Part shown: piece after piece, positions 1 through 7,557 of the stretch
Layout: each line of letters begins with the position of its first letter
Numbering within the stretch: the stretch's first letter is position 1
Source: Proteobacteria bacterium UBA981
GTDB lineage: Bacteria; Pseudomonadota; Gammaproteobacteria; Ga0077536
DNA length: 24,544 bases
Assembly (NCBI GenBank): GCA_002292285.1
Contig: DBBP01000035.1
Coordinates: forward strand, 158,815 to 183,358
Direction of reading: 5' to 3'
Notes under the pieces: generated by a model
Databases searched by the model: none
Told to the model about the DNA's origin: nothing
What the model saw: the letters and a program-made list of their open reading frames with translations, nothing else
Program-made: the position numbers and the translations under genes

Positions 1-23
1 TTCAAATCCTGTCTCCCCGACCA
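1..23 (+). tRNA. 3' end of a tRNA gene, probably tRNA-Pro (partial)
   Basis: The window opens inside a tRNA. A 7-base T-loop (TTCAAAT) is followed by the 3' half of the T-stem (CCTGT), an acceptor strand (CTCCCCG), discriminator A and an encoded CCA. The implied first base is C pairing with G72, with A73; that combination is typical of bacterial tRNA-Pro. The anticodon lies outside the window, so the isotype is inferred. Confidence 0.85.
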
Positions 24-52
24 AATTTTCCTGTATAATTAGTTACTTATGG

Positions 53-76
53 AGGCCGGCTTTTCGGGCCGGCTTT
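53..76 (+). terminator. Rho-independent terminator of the tRNA
   Basis: An 8-bp stem (core GCCGGC/GCCGGC, closed by G-T and A-T pairs) encloses a loop TTTTCGG and is followed by a short T run. It lies about 30 bases after the tRNA CCA, the usual place for a tRNA terminator. Confidence 0.65.
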
Positions 77-228
77 CCGTACGGACTCCATACGGACAAA
101 TAGGTTTTAATGGGGCCTAATTGTCCCCCACCTAGAGCCCCCCATTAAGGTGAGCTAGTTAATGCTGAATTACCCAGCCGGGGTAACGCACAAAAAGACA
201 CACCCCCTTGGAACTGGCGAGGTAGTGA

Positions 229-453
229 ATGGCAACGTCAACCACAAGAGTTCAGCGGCTTCGGAAAAGACGTCAGGAAGGGATCTTGATGTGCACCACG
301 ATCGAAGTGGGTTCAGGTGGCATCGAACTGCTCATCAGTAACGGGTTACTAGGGCCGAATGAGAAAAATAATAAAGCAGCCATCCAACGAGCTGTTGAAG
401 GTGCTTTAGAGCAGTGGGCCGTTGGGCAGGGCTCGAGGACTAGGGTTCACTAG
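229..453 (+). CDS. Small hypothetical protein, island-type (74 aa)
   Basis: A 74-residue ORF with a plausible Shine-Dalgarno (GAGG about 8 bases before the ATG). The N-terminus is strongly basic (RVQRLRKRRQ, residues 7-16), followed by a short strand-like segment and a helix-rich acidic C-terminus containing the run NGLLGPNEKNNKAAIQRAVE. This arrangement resembles small DNA-binding-like proteins often found beside integrases in tRNA-borne islands, but I cannot assign a family. No integrase is visible between it and the tRNA. It reads in the same direction as the HGGxSTG gene 56 bases downstream. Confidence 0.55.
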   Translation: MATSTTRVQRLRKRRQEGILMCTTIEVGSGGIELLISNGLLGPNEKNNKAAIQRAVEGALEQWAVGQGSRTRVH

Positions 454-509
454 CAACTGCACTAAGCCCCCTCTCGGGAAGGTCCAAAATAGTTTTGGCA
501 TAGCAGTCC

Positions 510-851
510 ATGAAAGGTACTTCGGAGCCCTCACAAAACCTCACCCCTCACCACCTGGTTGCAGATGGTCTGGCAACGCGTTTCGGTGAGCACTGGCCGG
601 GTCTCCGATGTGGAGCAAAAACCCGCAGAGGCAGTAGGTGTTTGAAGCCAGCCCTTAAAGGCAAAAAAAGATGCCAACTCCACGGCGGCAAATCAACGGG
701 TGCTCGAACGGCTGAAGGCTTGCAGAAACTTCGAGAGATGCATTGGAAGCACGGCCGAAGAAGCCGGGAAGTAATAGAGCGTAGCCGAGAACGCAGGCGT
801 GAGCTTAAAAGGCTGGAACTACTGGCCCGGATGGCGGGGCTAATACGCTAG
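510..851 (+). CDS. HGGxSTG domain-containing protein, phage/island associated (113 aa)
   Basis: Contains a cysteine-bearing N-terminal segment (RCGAKTRRGSRC) and the motif HGGKSTGARTAEG at about residues 59-71, followed by a highly basic helix-rich tail (RSRERRRELKRLE). The HGGxSTG signature defines a small protein family found mostly in prophages and integrative elements of proteobacteria; its function is not established. The two CxxxxRGxxC-like cysteines with the histidine look like a possible metal-binding knuckle (inference). Together with the preceding small ORF and the tRNA 3' end it suggests the remaining edge of an integrated element. No strong Shine-Dalgarno is visible before this ATG, so the exact start is uncertain. 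Confidence 0.75.
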   Translation: MKGTSEPSQNLTPHHLVADGLATRFGEHWPGLRCGAKTRRGSRCLKPALKGKKRCQLHGGKSTGARTAEGLQKLREMHWKHGRRSREVIERSRERRRELKRLELLARMAGLIR

Positions 852-864
852 GTCCCCCCCACCC

Positions 865-882
865 CCCAAATTAGAATTTGGG
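865..882 (+). terminator. Weak hairpin after the HGGxSTG gene
   Basis: CCCAAATT and AATTTGGG form an inverted repeat separated by two bases, 13 bases after the stop codon. There is no clear T run, so its role as a terminator is doubtful. Confidence 0.3.
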
Positions 883-986
883 ACTCCTAATATTCATATA
901 CACACTAATCTGCACGAGCGATGCGGCACCATGGCCCACGGACACTGGTGTTCGATTGATATTCCGTCGTAGTTAAGTGGTCCCGT

Positions 987-1232
987 TCAGAACTGCCAGC
1001 GCAAGTTCAGTGAGCCACCATGGCTTTGGTAATCACTGCGACCTTCAAACTCATAGTCCAGATTGAATGACACCCGCTCTGTCGGTGCAGCGTTAAAACC
1101 AATCCCACCCCGGTAAGTGAATTCATCCGGCTCAACACCCGTCGTCGTGAACGCACCACCACCAGCAAATGTACTCGTCACCGCAGTCTCGTCAGTCAAC
1201 ACATCAAAGCCAACGCCCGTACGCAGTGTCAA
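987..1232 (-). pseudogene. Autotransporter beta-barrel C-terminal remnant
   Basis: Roughly 80 residues of a typical autotransporter outer-membrane barrel end: a TSTFAGGGAFTTTGVEP-type segment, then alternating strand-forming residues (RVSFNLDYEF) and a final ...LRWQF with the terminal phenylalanine recognised by the BAM machinery. A complete autotransporter would be many hundreds of residues. The reading frame extends upstream only to a stop at 1302-1304, with non-barrel residues there, so the passenger and most of the barrel are missing. It lies downstream of the oxidoreductase gene on the same strand. It is most likely a relic left by a deletion, perhaps linked to the element at the tRNA. 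Confidence 0.7.
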
Positions 1233-1293
1233 CTTAAAGATGAGCTCCGTGTGCCGTATGCAGCGACCTGCCCAGCAGCCCGAACATCCACCG

Positions 1294-1980
1294 CTAGTAA
1301 ATCAGGACTGGGGCTTTTCCAACATAGGTATCGTCCTTGATTTGCCGGACGACAAAATCTGCAACATCTGCGCGCGATATGAGTCCATTTTGCCAATGTT
1401 TTGGGTCATCAAGTATCCGATAGAAGCCAGTTCCCCGTCCATTGGTCAGGATCCCCGGTCTTACAATCACCCAATCGAGCTCGCTCTCTCGAACGAGCCG
1501 CTCCTGAATATCTTTATCTGCATAAGCGCGGCCAAGAAGGATTCGAAACGGAATTCGCTGCAGACATCTGATGCTTCGGCGGCTGTCGCCTGCTCCAAAT
1601 CCCGTGATACAGATCAGCCGTCGTACGCCCTTGCATTGCATCGCGGGTATGAGGATGCGCGTGGACTCCGAGAACATGCGAACAGGCCCGAGAAGCATTT
1701 CCGGACCCACCGCTATCCCGAGTGCCTGGACGACAGTATCGATCCCGTCTAATGCGGATGCGATATCCTCCGCTTCTCGAGCATCGCCCGACCACTTCTC
1801 CAAATTTTGATGGGTCAGGCTGATCCTGTTGGCCCGCCGGGCCATTGCGCGCACGCTAAACCCGCTTGCCAAGAATGCTTTCGTGGTCTCCAGCCCAATA
1901 CCCTTACTGGCACCAATGATCAGCACTTTCGACATTTCATGTCGATCGGCTGGTTGAGCCACTGACGCGGAGTCTTGCAT
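1294..1980 (-). CDS. NAD(P)-binding oxidoreductase, atypical SDR / NmrA-like
   Basis: A 228-residue protein with the Rossmann nucleotide-binding motif GASKGIG near residues 24-30 and an ALGIA segment in the position of the SDR NNAG motif. The C-terminal half carries VIVRPGILT, the pattern seen in NAD(P)H-binding (NmrA/SDR_a5-type) proteins. The classical YxxxK catalytic pair is not obvious, so it may be a reductase of unusual type or a redox-sensing NAD(P)-binding protein. The ATG at 1935 (giving MSKVLIIGAS) fits the family better, but the upstream ATG at 1980 has a GGAA-containing leader; either is possible. It is the last intact gene of the minus-strand run from 5106. Confidence 0.8.
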   Translation of the reverse strand: MQDSASVAQPADRHEMSKVLIIGASKGIGLETTKAFLASGFSVRAMARRANRISLTHQNLEKWSGDAREAEDIASALDGIDTVVQALGIAVGPEMLLGPVRMFSESTRILIPAMQCKGVRRLICITGFGAGDSRRSIRCLQRIPFRILLGRAYADKDIQERLVRESELDWVIVRPGILTNGRGTGFYRILDDPKHWQNGLISRADVADFVVRQIKDDTYVGKAPVLIY

Positions 1981-2083
1981 AGTTATTTCCGAGGCTTTTT
2001 TTCTAGTGCACGATAGAGCGCTCGCTCCGACGTACCGTTAGCTTGGATTTTCGCAAACGAATGACTGAAGCCTCGAGCAAAAG

Positions 2084-2518
2084 CTAGCTGCGTCCTTGCA
2101 CGCGCAACCATCGCGGCCGGATCTGGATAGCGTACTCGGTGTCCACCTGCGCTCTCAATTTTTTAGCGACCGCACCGTTCGAGTCATCGAGGTAACGCGC
2201 GATCATCAACTCAGTGACTCGAGGGCCATCCTGTAAGCTTAATGTCGCGATGCCCTGCCCACGCAACACCTTATAGCGTCCATTCTCCAAGGCAAACTCG
2301 AATGCACAACCGGGGCTGAGCGATAGATTACGCCGCAGCAGCGTGCTCTTTTGCGTGATGCACCAGAAGGTTCCAGTCTCGTAGATTAGCCAGACGGTCG
2401 AGATCAACGGGAAGCCGTTTGGAGAGGTTGATGCAATCCTGGCGGGCTTGGTAATACCTTCCAGCAGAGACTCAACTTGCGCGATGTCGAGCGAGGGATT
2501 GCGGGGAGCTTTCTTCAT
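2084..2518 (-). CDS. PPOX-fold (pyridoxamine 5'-phosphate oxidase family) flavoprotein
   Basis: A protein of about 144 residues of the FMN-binding split-barrel type. The segment TSPNGFPLISTVWLIYE corresponds to the first strands that hold the flavin phosphate in this superfamily, followed by WCITQKSTLLRRNL, where a K-S/T pair usually contacts FMN. The start at 2518 (MKKAPRNP) gives the usual N-terminal helix (DIAQVESLLEG); an in-frame start at 2572 would add an atypical extension. A second, diverged family member lies at 7558-8013, with the shared layout 'PxRIA..GxPLI.xVW', a K-S segment and ARYLxxSN near the C-terminus. Substrate unknown. Confidence 0.8.
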   Translation of the reverse strand: MKKAPRNPSLDIAQVESLLEGITKPARIASTSPNGFPLISTVWLIYETGTFWCITQKSTLLRRNLSLSPGCAFEFALENGRYKVLRGQGIATLSLQDGPRVTELMIARYLDDSNGAVAKKLRAQVDTEYAIQIRPRWLRVQGRS

Positions 2519-2572
2519 GCGTTCGATCCGGTACGGGATTCCATAAGGGTTAAAAAAATCGCATCGAGACAA

Positions 2573-2850
2573 TCATTTGGTCTTCGGGACGTGCGGCAGT
2601 TTGCTGGGTTGCATTTTGAGACCCTTGATCTCCACGCCGAAGCGCCCTTCGCCGTAGACCAGACGCACTGCCCGCCGATGATGGATAAATTTTTCGTTAA
2701 ACTCGCGGGCGCTGGTCTGGTGCGACTTGGCAGACCGCAAAGGGTAGACAAGCCGGCAGTATACGCCTGAAGTGCGCCTCGATTTCCTCGCAAGAGGCTG
2801 TACCCAATATCTTTGGCCGCTCCTGAATATCAGCGTTGCCCTGACATGCG
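2573..2850 (-). pseudogene. Broken unassigned gene after the photolyase
   Basis: Directly after the photolyase stop an ATG at about 2850 opens a coding-like stretch that needs two frame changes. It reads MSGQR and stops; the next frame gives DIQERPKILGTASCEEIEAH and continues to a stop at 2697-2699. The third frame carries EFNEKFIHHRRAVRLVYGEG and ends at 2573-2575 with a basic tail. The three pieces are consecutive, on the same strand and of protein-like composition, which favours one ancestral gene with two indels. I do not recognise the family. It sits between two intact genes of the run. Confidence 0.45.
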
Positions 2851-2866
2851 TTTTACTTGAATCGCT

Positions 2867-4408
2867 CTACAACTCATCCAGCTTTTCCAGGCAGGCATCA
2901 CCCTTTTTTATTGTGAGCATCTGAGTCTCGACATTCATCTTGTCCCAGCTTCGATAGACCATGCCAATACGGGGATTGTTCTCAAATTTCTCTCGATGGC
3001 GAATCATGAAGTGCCAGTAGAGAGAGTTAAAAGGACAAGCATTTTCTGTCAATTTTTCTCTTACGTCGTACTGACAGCTCTGGCAGTAATCGCCCATCTT
3101 GTTGATATAGTTGCCGCTCGCCGCATAGGGTTTGCTAGCAACCAACCCGCCATCAGCGAATTGACTCATACCTCGCGTATTGGGCATCTCCACCCATTCG
3201 AGCGCATCAACGTAGATGCCGAGATACCAGTTATCCATCTCGTTCGGGTCGATGCCTGCGATGAGCCCGAAAACACCGGTGACCATTAATCGCTGTATGT
3301 GGTGAGCATACGCATGCTCCAACGATTGCGAGACGGTTTGTGAAATGCAGTTCATGGCGGTTTTGCCGGTCCAGAAGTATTCCGGCAGATTCACGCTCGC
3401 GTTCAGTCCGTTCAATGACCCGTAGGCTGGCATGTTCGCCCAGTAAATCCCACGGATGAACTCACGCCACCCCACTATCTGGCGAACAAAACCTTCCACC
3501 TGCGTGATGTCAATATCGTCTCGTATTCTGTACGCCCCAATAACGGCCTCAATGACTTCACGGGGGTGCAGCAGTTTGACATTAATAGAAAACGAAAGCC
3601 TCGAATGAAAGAGCGACCAGGCGAATTCTGATTGGTCGGTCATGGCATCCTGAAAATCGCCAAACCGGGGCAACGCATGGTCGCAGAACCAGGCGAGGAG
3701 CCTGAGTGATTCCTCGCGTGTGACAGGTAAACAGATCTCTCTATTCGCGGTGCCGATCATTTTAATCTCGTGTCGCTCGAGGCGTCCCAGAATATCGGTC
3801 ACATCGTGGCAGAACGTGAGTGGCCGAGGGATCGAATCAAGGCCTTTCTTTGTCAGTTTCTTGCGGTTCGACGCATCGTAGTTCCACTCTCCGCCCGCGG
3901 GTTTACCATCTTCTATCAGGATGTCGTGTTGTTTGCGCATCCGTCGGTAGAAAGTCTCCATGCGATGCGGCTTGCCGGCCTCGAACTGATTGCCTATGTC
4001 ATGAAACGGTAACAGGAAGTGTTCGGTATCAAACTCGTCCAAGGTCGCGCCCTCTATCTCGAGTGAGCGCATCTTTTCCAGCAATCGATACTCATCAGGC
4101 CGTTGATATTCGATAGTGTTAACACCATGTTTGTCAGCCAGTTGCCGCAGTAGTTGTGAGACGTCGTTTGTTTTGTGGGTGTCGTCCAGGGTCAGGTGCT
4201 GAACCTGATGGCCGTTGGCAGAAAGTGTTTCGGCAAATTTCTGCATAGCGAGGAAGAACGCACACACTTTCTGCACGTGATGATTGACGTAAGTGGCTTC
4301 TTCACGAATTTCAGCAAGGATATAAAGTGTTTTCGCATCTTTTTCCGCAAACCAGCTGTGTCGAGTATTTAGCTGGTCACCGAGTATCAGGCGGATTCGA
4401 TCTACCAT
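2867..4408 (-). CDS. Iron-sulfur photolyase/cryptochrome (FeS-BCP / CryPro family, PhrB-like)
   Basis: 513 residues, the usual length for prokaryotic (6-4) photolyases of the FeS-BCP family (DPRP N-terminal domain). It begins with the characteristic RLILGDQLN and ends with the FAD-binding helical domain (HAYAHHIQRLMVTGVFGLIAG). Four cysteines, C354, C442, C445 and C458, have the spacing 88-3-13, the same as the [4Fe-4S] ligands C350/C438/C441/C454 of Agrobacterium PhrB as I recall them; the last is in NACPFNSLYW. It should bind FAD, a [4Fe-4S] cluster and a lumazine antenna and repair (6-4) photoproducts, although some members act as light sensors. Its start overlaps the preceding SDR stop by 7 bases (translational coupling), so it shares the ECF-type promoter before that gene. 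Confidence 0.93.
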   Translation of the reverse strand: MVDRIRLILGDQLNTRHSWFAEKDAKTLYILAEIREEATYVNHHVQKVCAFFLAMQKFAETLSANGHQVQHLTLDDTHKTNDVSQLLRQLADKHGVNTIEYQRPDEYRLLEKMRSLEIEGATLDEFDTEHFLLPFHDIGNQFEAGKPHRMETFYRRMRKQHDILIEDGKPAGGEWNYDASNRKKLTKKGLDSIPRPLTFCHDVTDILGRLERHEIKMIGTANREICLPVTREESLRLLAWFCDHALPRFGDFQDAMTDQSEFAWSLFHSRLSFSINVKLLHPREVIEAVIGAYRIRDDIDITQVEGFVRQIVGWREFIRGIYWANMPAYGSLNGLNASVNLPEYFWTGKTAMNCISQTVSQSLEHAYAHHIQRLMVTGVFGLIAGIDPNEMDNWYLGIYVDALEWVEMPNTRGMSQFADGGLVASKPYAASGNYINKMGDYCQSCQYDVREKLTENACPFNSLYWHFMIRHREKFENNPRIGMVYRSWDKMNVETQMLTIKKGDACLEKLDEL

Positions 4409-5106
4409 GGCAATTCACTGCCGTCCCAGGACCAGAAGCGTCCAGAGTGCGATGGGGTGAGGTTATCGATGACGCGTTTAAGATTCCGTGCGCAGGCTGC
4501 GGGTTTGACTGGTCGATGGTTGCGGCCCGTAAAAGGTTGGGAGAGCGGGCTTTCAACCGTACCCGGATGCAGTGCGGCGACCGTACAATTAGGCAGCGCG
4601 ATCCGATACTCAAGGGCAAGCGTCTTCAACATCATGTTGAGGGCGGCTTTTGAGGCACGGTAACTGTACCAGCCGCCCAGTCGGTTATCTTCGATGGAAC
4701 CGACCTTGGCGGAAATCGTTGCGAAAACGCTGTCAGGACTTTTTTTCAGGAGTTTTCGTGAGTGTTTCGCGAGCAGTGCTGTTGGCAAAGTGTTCAACTC
4801 GATGCTGCGCATCAGGCCTTCAGGATTGAACCGCGCGATAGATTTTTCAGGCTGCTGCTGATCATCATGCAGAAATCCAACGGTATTGATGATGCCGTCC
4901 AGTTGGTCAAACTCCTCCATTAGGATTTTGATCATGTATTCGTTCGTCAGGTTGAGTTGCACGGTCCGAATTTTTGGTGACGCAAAGTCTGGGTCACGGC
5001 GGCGAAAGGTATAAATGACTTGCTGCACGTCTGCGGATCCGGCAATCGCCAGGGCGAGCGCTTCGCCAATAGTGCTGCCGGTGATTAGTAATGTTCGACC
5101 CCTCAT
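4402..5106 (-). CDS. SDR family oxidoreductase, photolyase-linked (C-factor-like)
   Basis: A 234-residue short-chain dehydrogenase. The cofactor loop is TGSTIGEALA (variant of TGxxxGIG), the NAG-equivalent is NTVGFLHD, and the catalytic serine and YxxxK lie in ATISAKVGS and YSYRASK. The profile matches the C-factor-like SDRs often found beside prokaryotic cryptochrome/photolyase genes. The ATG lies only 10 bases after the CGTA of an ECF-type promoter (5113-5142) and lacks a Shine-Dalgarno, so the mRNA may be leaderless. The gene overlaps the photolyase by 7 bases and heads the minus-strand run. Substrate unknown. Confidence 0.88.
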   Translation of the reverse strand: MRGRTLLITGSTIGEALALAIAGSADVQQVIYTFRRRDPDFASPKIRTVQLNLTNEYMIKILMEEFDQLDGIINTVGFLHDDQQQPEKSIARFNPEGLMRSIELNTLPTALLAKHSRKLLKKSPDSVFATISAKVGSIEDNRLGGWYSYRASKAALNMMLKTLALEYRIALPNCTVAALHPGTVESPLSQPFTGRNHRPVKPAACARNLKRVIDNLTPSHSGRFWSWDGSELPW

Positions 5107-5112
5107 AGCCCT

Positions 5113-5142
5113 TGATTACGCTGCCCGCTTGCGATTGGATCT
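5113..5142 (-). promoter_or_regulatory. ECF-type (RpoE/ChrR) promoter before the SDR-photolyase run
   Basis: Minus strand: AGATCC, 16 bases, CGTA (then ATCA). It differs by one base in the -35 from TGATCC at the rpoE promoter and has the same spacing. The ATG at 5106 begins 10 bases after CGTA. Confidence 0.65.
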
Positions 5143-5190
5143 TTTTTCGGGTTTGGTTCGAAGATAGGGTGAACTCGCGGGAGAGAAATT

Positions 5191-6009
5191 GTGCCGGAAG
5201 GACCTGAAATCAGACTGGCTGCAGATCGGCAGCATGCCGTGCTGGCAGGGCGCGGGATCGCTGACGCCTAATTTACGCTGCCTGGACTGGAACAGGCCTC
5301 ATCACGCGTCCGTGGCAACCGGGTGGAGCGGGTTACCAGCCACGGCAAAGCGGTGCTTACGCATTTCAGTCACGGCGAAACCCTTTATTCGCACAACCAG
5401 CTCTATGGGATCTGGCGCATTGCGAAGCGAGGCCACTTTCCGAAGACGAATCGGCAGTTGCGCGTCGCTCTACACACGGACACGCACAGCGCTTTTCTGT
5501 TCAGTGCAACCGATGTTGAACTCTGGCCAACGCAGAGCCTTGGTGAGCACCCGTTTCTGAAAAAGCTTGGGCCGGACGTGTTGGATGGGGGATTAACGGT
5601 CGCTATGATCGCGAGCCGTTTGAAAGAGAAAGCGTTTGTGCGTCGATCTCTCGCAAGCCTCTACCTCGATCAGGGCTTTATTGCCGGTATTGGCAACTAC
5701 TTGCGTTCCGAAATTCTTTTTAAGGCAACGGTGCCACCCAGTGCACGCCCAGCGGACCTCAACGCCTCTGATATTCACCAGTTGGCCCGGGCTACACTCA
5801 CGATCAGCGAGCGCAGCTATAAATCCCGTGGCATCACCGTTACACAGGCCGAGGCGGGGGAACTGAAGCAGCAGGGTGGAGGCTTTGAGTCCTATCGCTT
5901 CGCCGTATTTGGCCGTCAGGGGAAGTCCTGCCTGAATTGCGAATCCAGCATTGTCAGGGAAAATATCAGTGCTCCGCGGCTGTACTGGTGTCGTACCTGT
6001 CAGGATTAG
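5191..6009 (+). pseudogene. nei: Endonuclease VIII (Nei) with a premature in-frame TAA
   Basis: A full-length Nei reading frame (about 272 codons) begins with GTG at 5191 after a GGGAGAG Shine-Dalgarno. It opens with PEGPEIR, carrying the catalytic N-terminal Pro2 and Glu3 of Fpg/Nei DNA glycosylases. Codon 27 (5269-5271) is TAA, and beyond it the same frame continues without indel: FTLPGLEQ, then SHGKAVLTHF (the conserved lysine region), LYSHNQLYG, DQGFIAGIGNYLRSE (the H2TH region) and a C-terminal zinc finger CLNC...CRTC. Only one base change is needed to restore it. The downstream GTG at 5323 would lack the catalytic proline and could not make an active glycosylase. The enzyme normally removes oxidised pyrimidines. 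Recent inactivation, recoding or an assembly error are the options. Confidence 0.88.
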
Positions 6010-6030
6010 CTGCCAGAGCTAACCACCACC

Positions 6031-6467
6031 GTGAATCGCCAGAGACTCGTCACGCTACTCGGTTCGCTAGGCATCATTCCCTTCTTCCTCGCGCTCGTGA
6101 TTATGATTACCAGACCTGAGCGTGGATTAAGACTGTTCTCTGCTTATTCGCTCGCGATCCTTTGTTTTCTCGCCGGCAGCTGGTGGTCGGCTGCCTTGGT
6201 GGTCCGGGAAAGTGAAGAATCGCAGCGCATGGCGATTGTGTTGATAAGTAATGCCATGGTACTCGCAGCATTGGCGCTGGTGTTGTCTGCGTGGACGGAG
6301 GACTGCTGGGATTGGCGATGCTTTATCTCGGGTTCATGATCAGCGAACAGAAACTCGAAGTATTCGCTAAGCAACCGGAATACTACCGCGCGATGCGCCT
6401 CAAGGTGTCCTTGGTGGTTGTGCTGTTGCACGTTTCTTGCTGGATGCTGGCTATAACGCGTTTGTAG
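6031..6467 (+). pseudogene. DUF3429 family membrane protein, frameshifted
   Basis: Starts with GTG at 6031, 21 bases after nei. The first frame gives about 87 residues with hydrophobic segments (LLGSLGIIPFFLALVIM; AYSLAILCFLAGSWWSAAL; VLISNAMVLAALALVL), then runs into an unrelated tail. From about 6290 the next frame continues the family: VDGGLLGLAMLYLGF, then YYRAMRLKVSLVVVLLH and a last membrane helix ending at TAG 6465-6467. One single-base indel near 6290 explains this. DUF3429 proteins are small integral inner-membrane proteins that often accompany photolyase/cryptochrome genes; function unknown. The family call rests on overall pattern. Confidence 0.7.
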
Positions 6468-6473
6468 CCGTCC

Positions 6474-6534
6474 GGCGACAGGCGACAGGCGACAGGCGAC
6501 AGGCGACAGGCGACAGGCGACAGGCGACAGGCGA
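6474..6534. repeat. Heptanucleotide tandem repeat (GGCGACA)x8
   Basis: Eight perfect direct copies of GGCGACA occupy 6474-6529, followed by a partial copy GGCGA. The array starts 7 bases after the DUF3429 stop codon. Because the unit is 7 bp, each gained or lost copy shifts a reading frame by one base. Confidence 0.97.
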
Positions 6535-6590
6535 GCAAAGCATCGAACAGTCCAGTATCCTCAGTCCTCATCTGGCACCTCGTTTATCAA

Positions 6591-6870
6591 CGGCCATCCA
6601 CGCAGGAATAGGTCCCTCACTGTGTTCCCAGGCAATGACGTTGGCATAAAGACCCTTGAGAACTTTGCCGGAAGGCATTTCAAGATGCAGGACTCCGAGA
6701 CGCGCCTCGGCATAGGCTCGTTCCATGTCCCCAGTGCACACTGCGCCAGAACGCGATGTAGCTGTCAGCTATTTTTTTCGAGCTGCGTGATTTCGATGCG
6801 ATAGAGCTGGCAAACACCGTCGCGATGGCGTGTTTTTTCTTCATGTCCCTCATACACCGGTCTGTAGGAA
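6591..6870 (-). pseudogene. Degraded minus-strand coding debris (possibly DUF393/DCC-like)
   Basis: Two same-strand fragments in different frames. One (about 6765-6870) reads ...RDGVCQLYRIEITQLEKNS and stops. The other (about 6590-6735) reads ...DMERAYAEARLGVLHLEM, then a PSGKVLKGLYANVIAWEH segment, and stops shortly after. The pattern 'DGVC..x..REI' followed by 'LHL..xxGxVLxGxxAxxAxW' is reminiscent of DUF393 (DCC, thiol-oxidoreductase-like) proteins, but the second cysteine of the DxxCxxC motif is a tyrosine here and the match is weak. Treat it as a broken gene of uncertain family. Confidence 0.3.
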
Positions 6871-6878
6871 ATAAATGT

Positions 6879-6908
6879 TGGTCCAATGTGACAAGTCCGG
6901 CGTATAAG
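6879..6908 (+). promoter_or_regulatory. ECF-type promoter before the GNAT gene
   Basis: TGGTCC, 16 bases, CGTA (6901-6904), then TAAGCACT and the ATG at 6913. One mismatch to TGATCC; spacing and CGTA are identical to the rpoE promoter. The ATG starts exactly 8 bases after CGTA and no Shine-Dalgarno is present. Confidence 0.6.
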
Positions 6909-6912
6909 CACT

Positions 6913-7380
6913 ATGGAAGACGCAAGTATAAGAAGTGCACACAGCTGTGACCTACAAAAGATCAACCAAGTTATCCAGTCCGCAGTGATGAACTGGCCGA
7001 TGCCGGACCGCGTGAAACGCCTTGCGGTGCCGGTTTTGCAGTACCACCAGAACGACCTCGACTTCTATGAGGTACTGGTTGCGAACTATAAAGATGAGGT
7101 GGCCGGCGTCGCCGCCTGGGATTCGATGCCATCGCAATCGCTGCCCAACGGCAAGGGTGGTGTATTCCACGGTTTGTATGTCCTACCGCTCGTTCAGAGG
7201 CAGGGTATTGGCAAACAACTGATGGATACCGTATTTGATGATGCACGAACCCTGCGGAGCATCGGGCTGTTGATTAAGTCTCAGCGCGTGTCGCGTCACT
7301 TCTTTGAACGCCACCAGATGCAGTCACTTGACGTCAATGAGGATGAATATCCGTGGCAGTACTGGAAGCAGTTGGCTTGA
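6913..7380 (+). CDS. GNAT family N-acetyltransferase
   Basis: 155 residues, the normal length for a single GNAT domain. The acetyl-CoA pyrophosphate-binding motif A is seen as VLPLVQRQGIGKQLMD (residues 92-107; the R/Q-x-x-G-x-G/A signature is RQGIGK), preceded by the strand GVFHGLYV. An aromatic FFERHQM segment near the C-terminus matches the usual GNAT motif B region. Substrate cannot be told. The ATG is placed 8 bases downstream of an ECF-type CGTA element with no ribosome-binding site, as at three other genes of the presumed RpoE regulon, so it is a candidate new member of that regulon. Confidence 0.85.
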   Translation: MEDASIRSAHSCDLQKINQVIQSAVMNWPMPDRVKRLAVPVLQYHQNDLDFYEVLVANYKDEVAGVAAWDSMPSQSLPNGKGGVFHGLYVLPLVQRQGIGKQLMDTVFDDARTLRSIGLLIKSQRVSRHFFERHQMQSLDVNEDEYPWQYWKQLA

Positions 7381-7557
7381 TCTAGTCTGCAGGGGCGTCC
7401 TACCTGGCTCAAATGGTGAACTCCCCAAACGCCTCGCGGCAGACAATAACCGCCTGGTAGGCTTCCAGCTCAATACCGTCAGGAATGGCGAGCAGCGTTA
7501 GTACTCTTTTCATAACATGTAGATGCAACTCCAAGAGGATTACTACACACTTCGCCT

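Noticed and set aside
1117..1752. 211-residue plus-strand ORF
   Set aside because: It lies opposite the well-supported oxidoreductase and autotransporter remnant, with no family motifs or ribosome-binding site.
6474..6534. CRISPR-like array
   Set aside because: The 7-bp units are directly adjacent with no spacers, so it is a simple tandem repeat.
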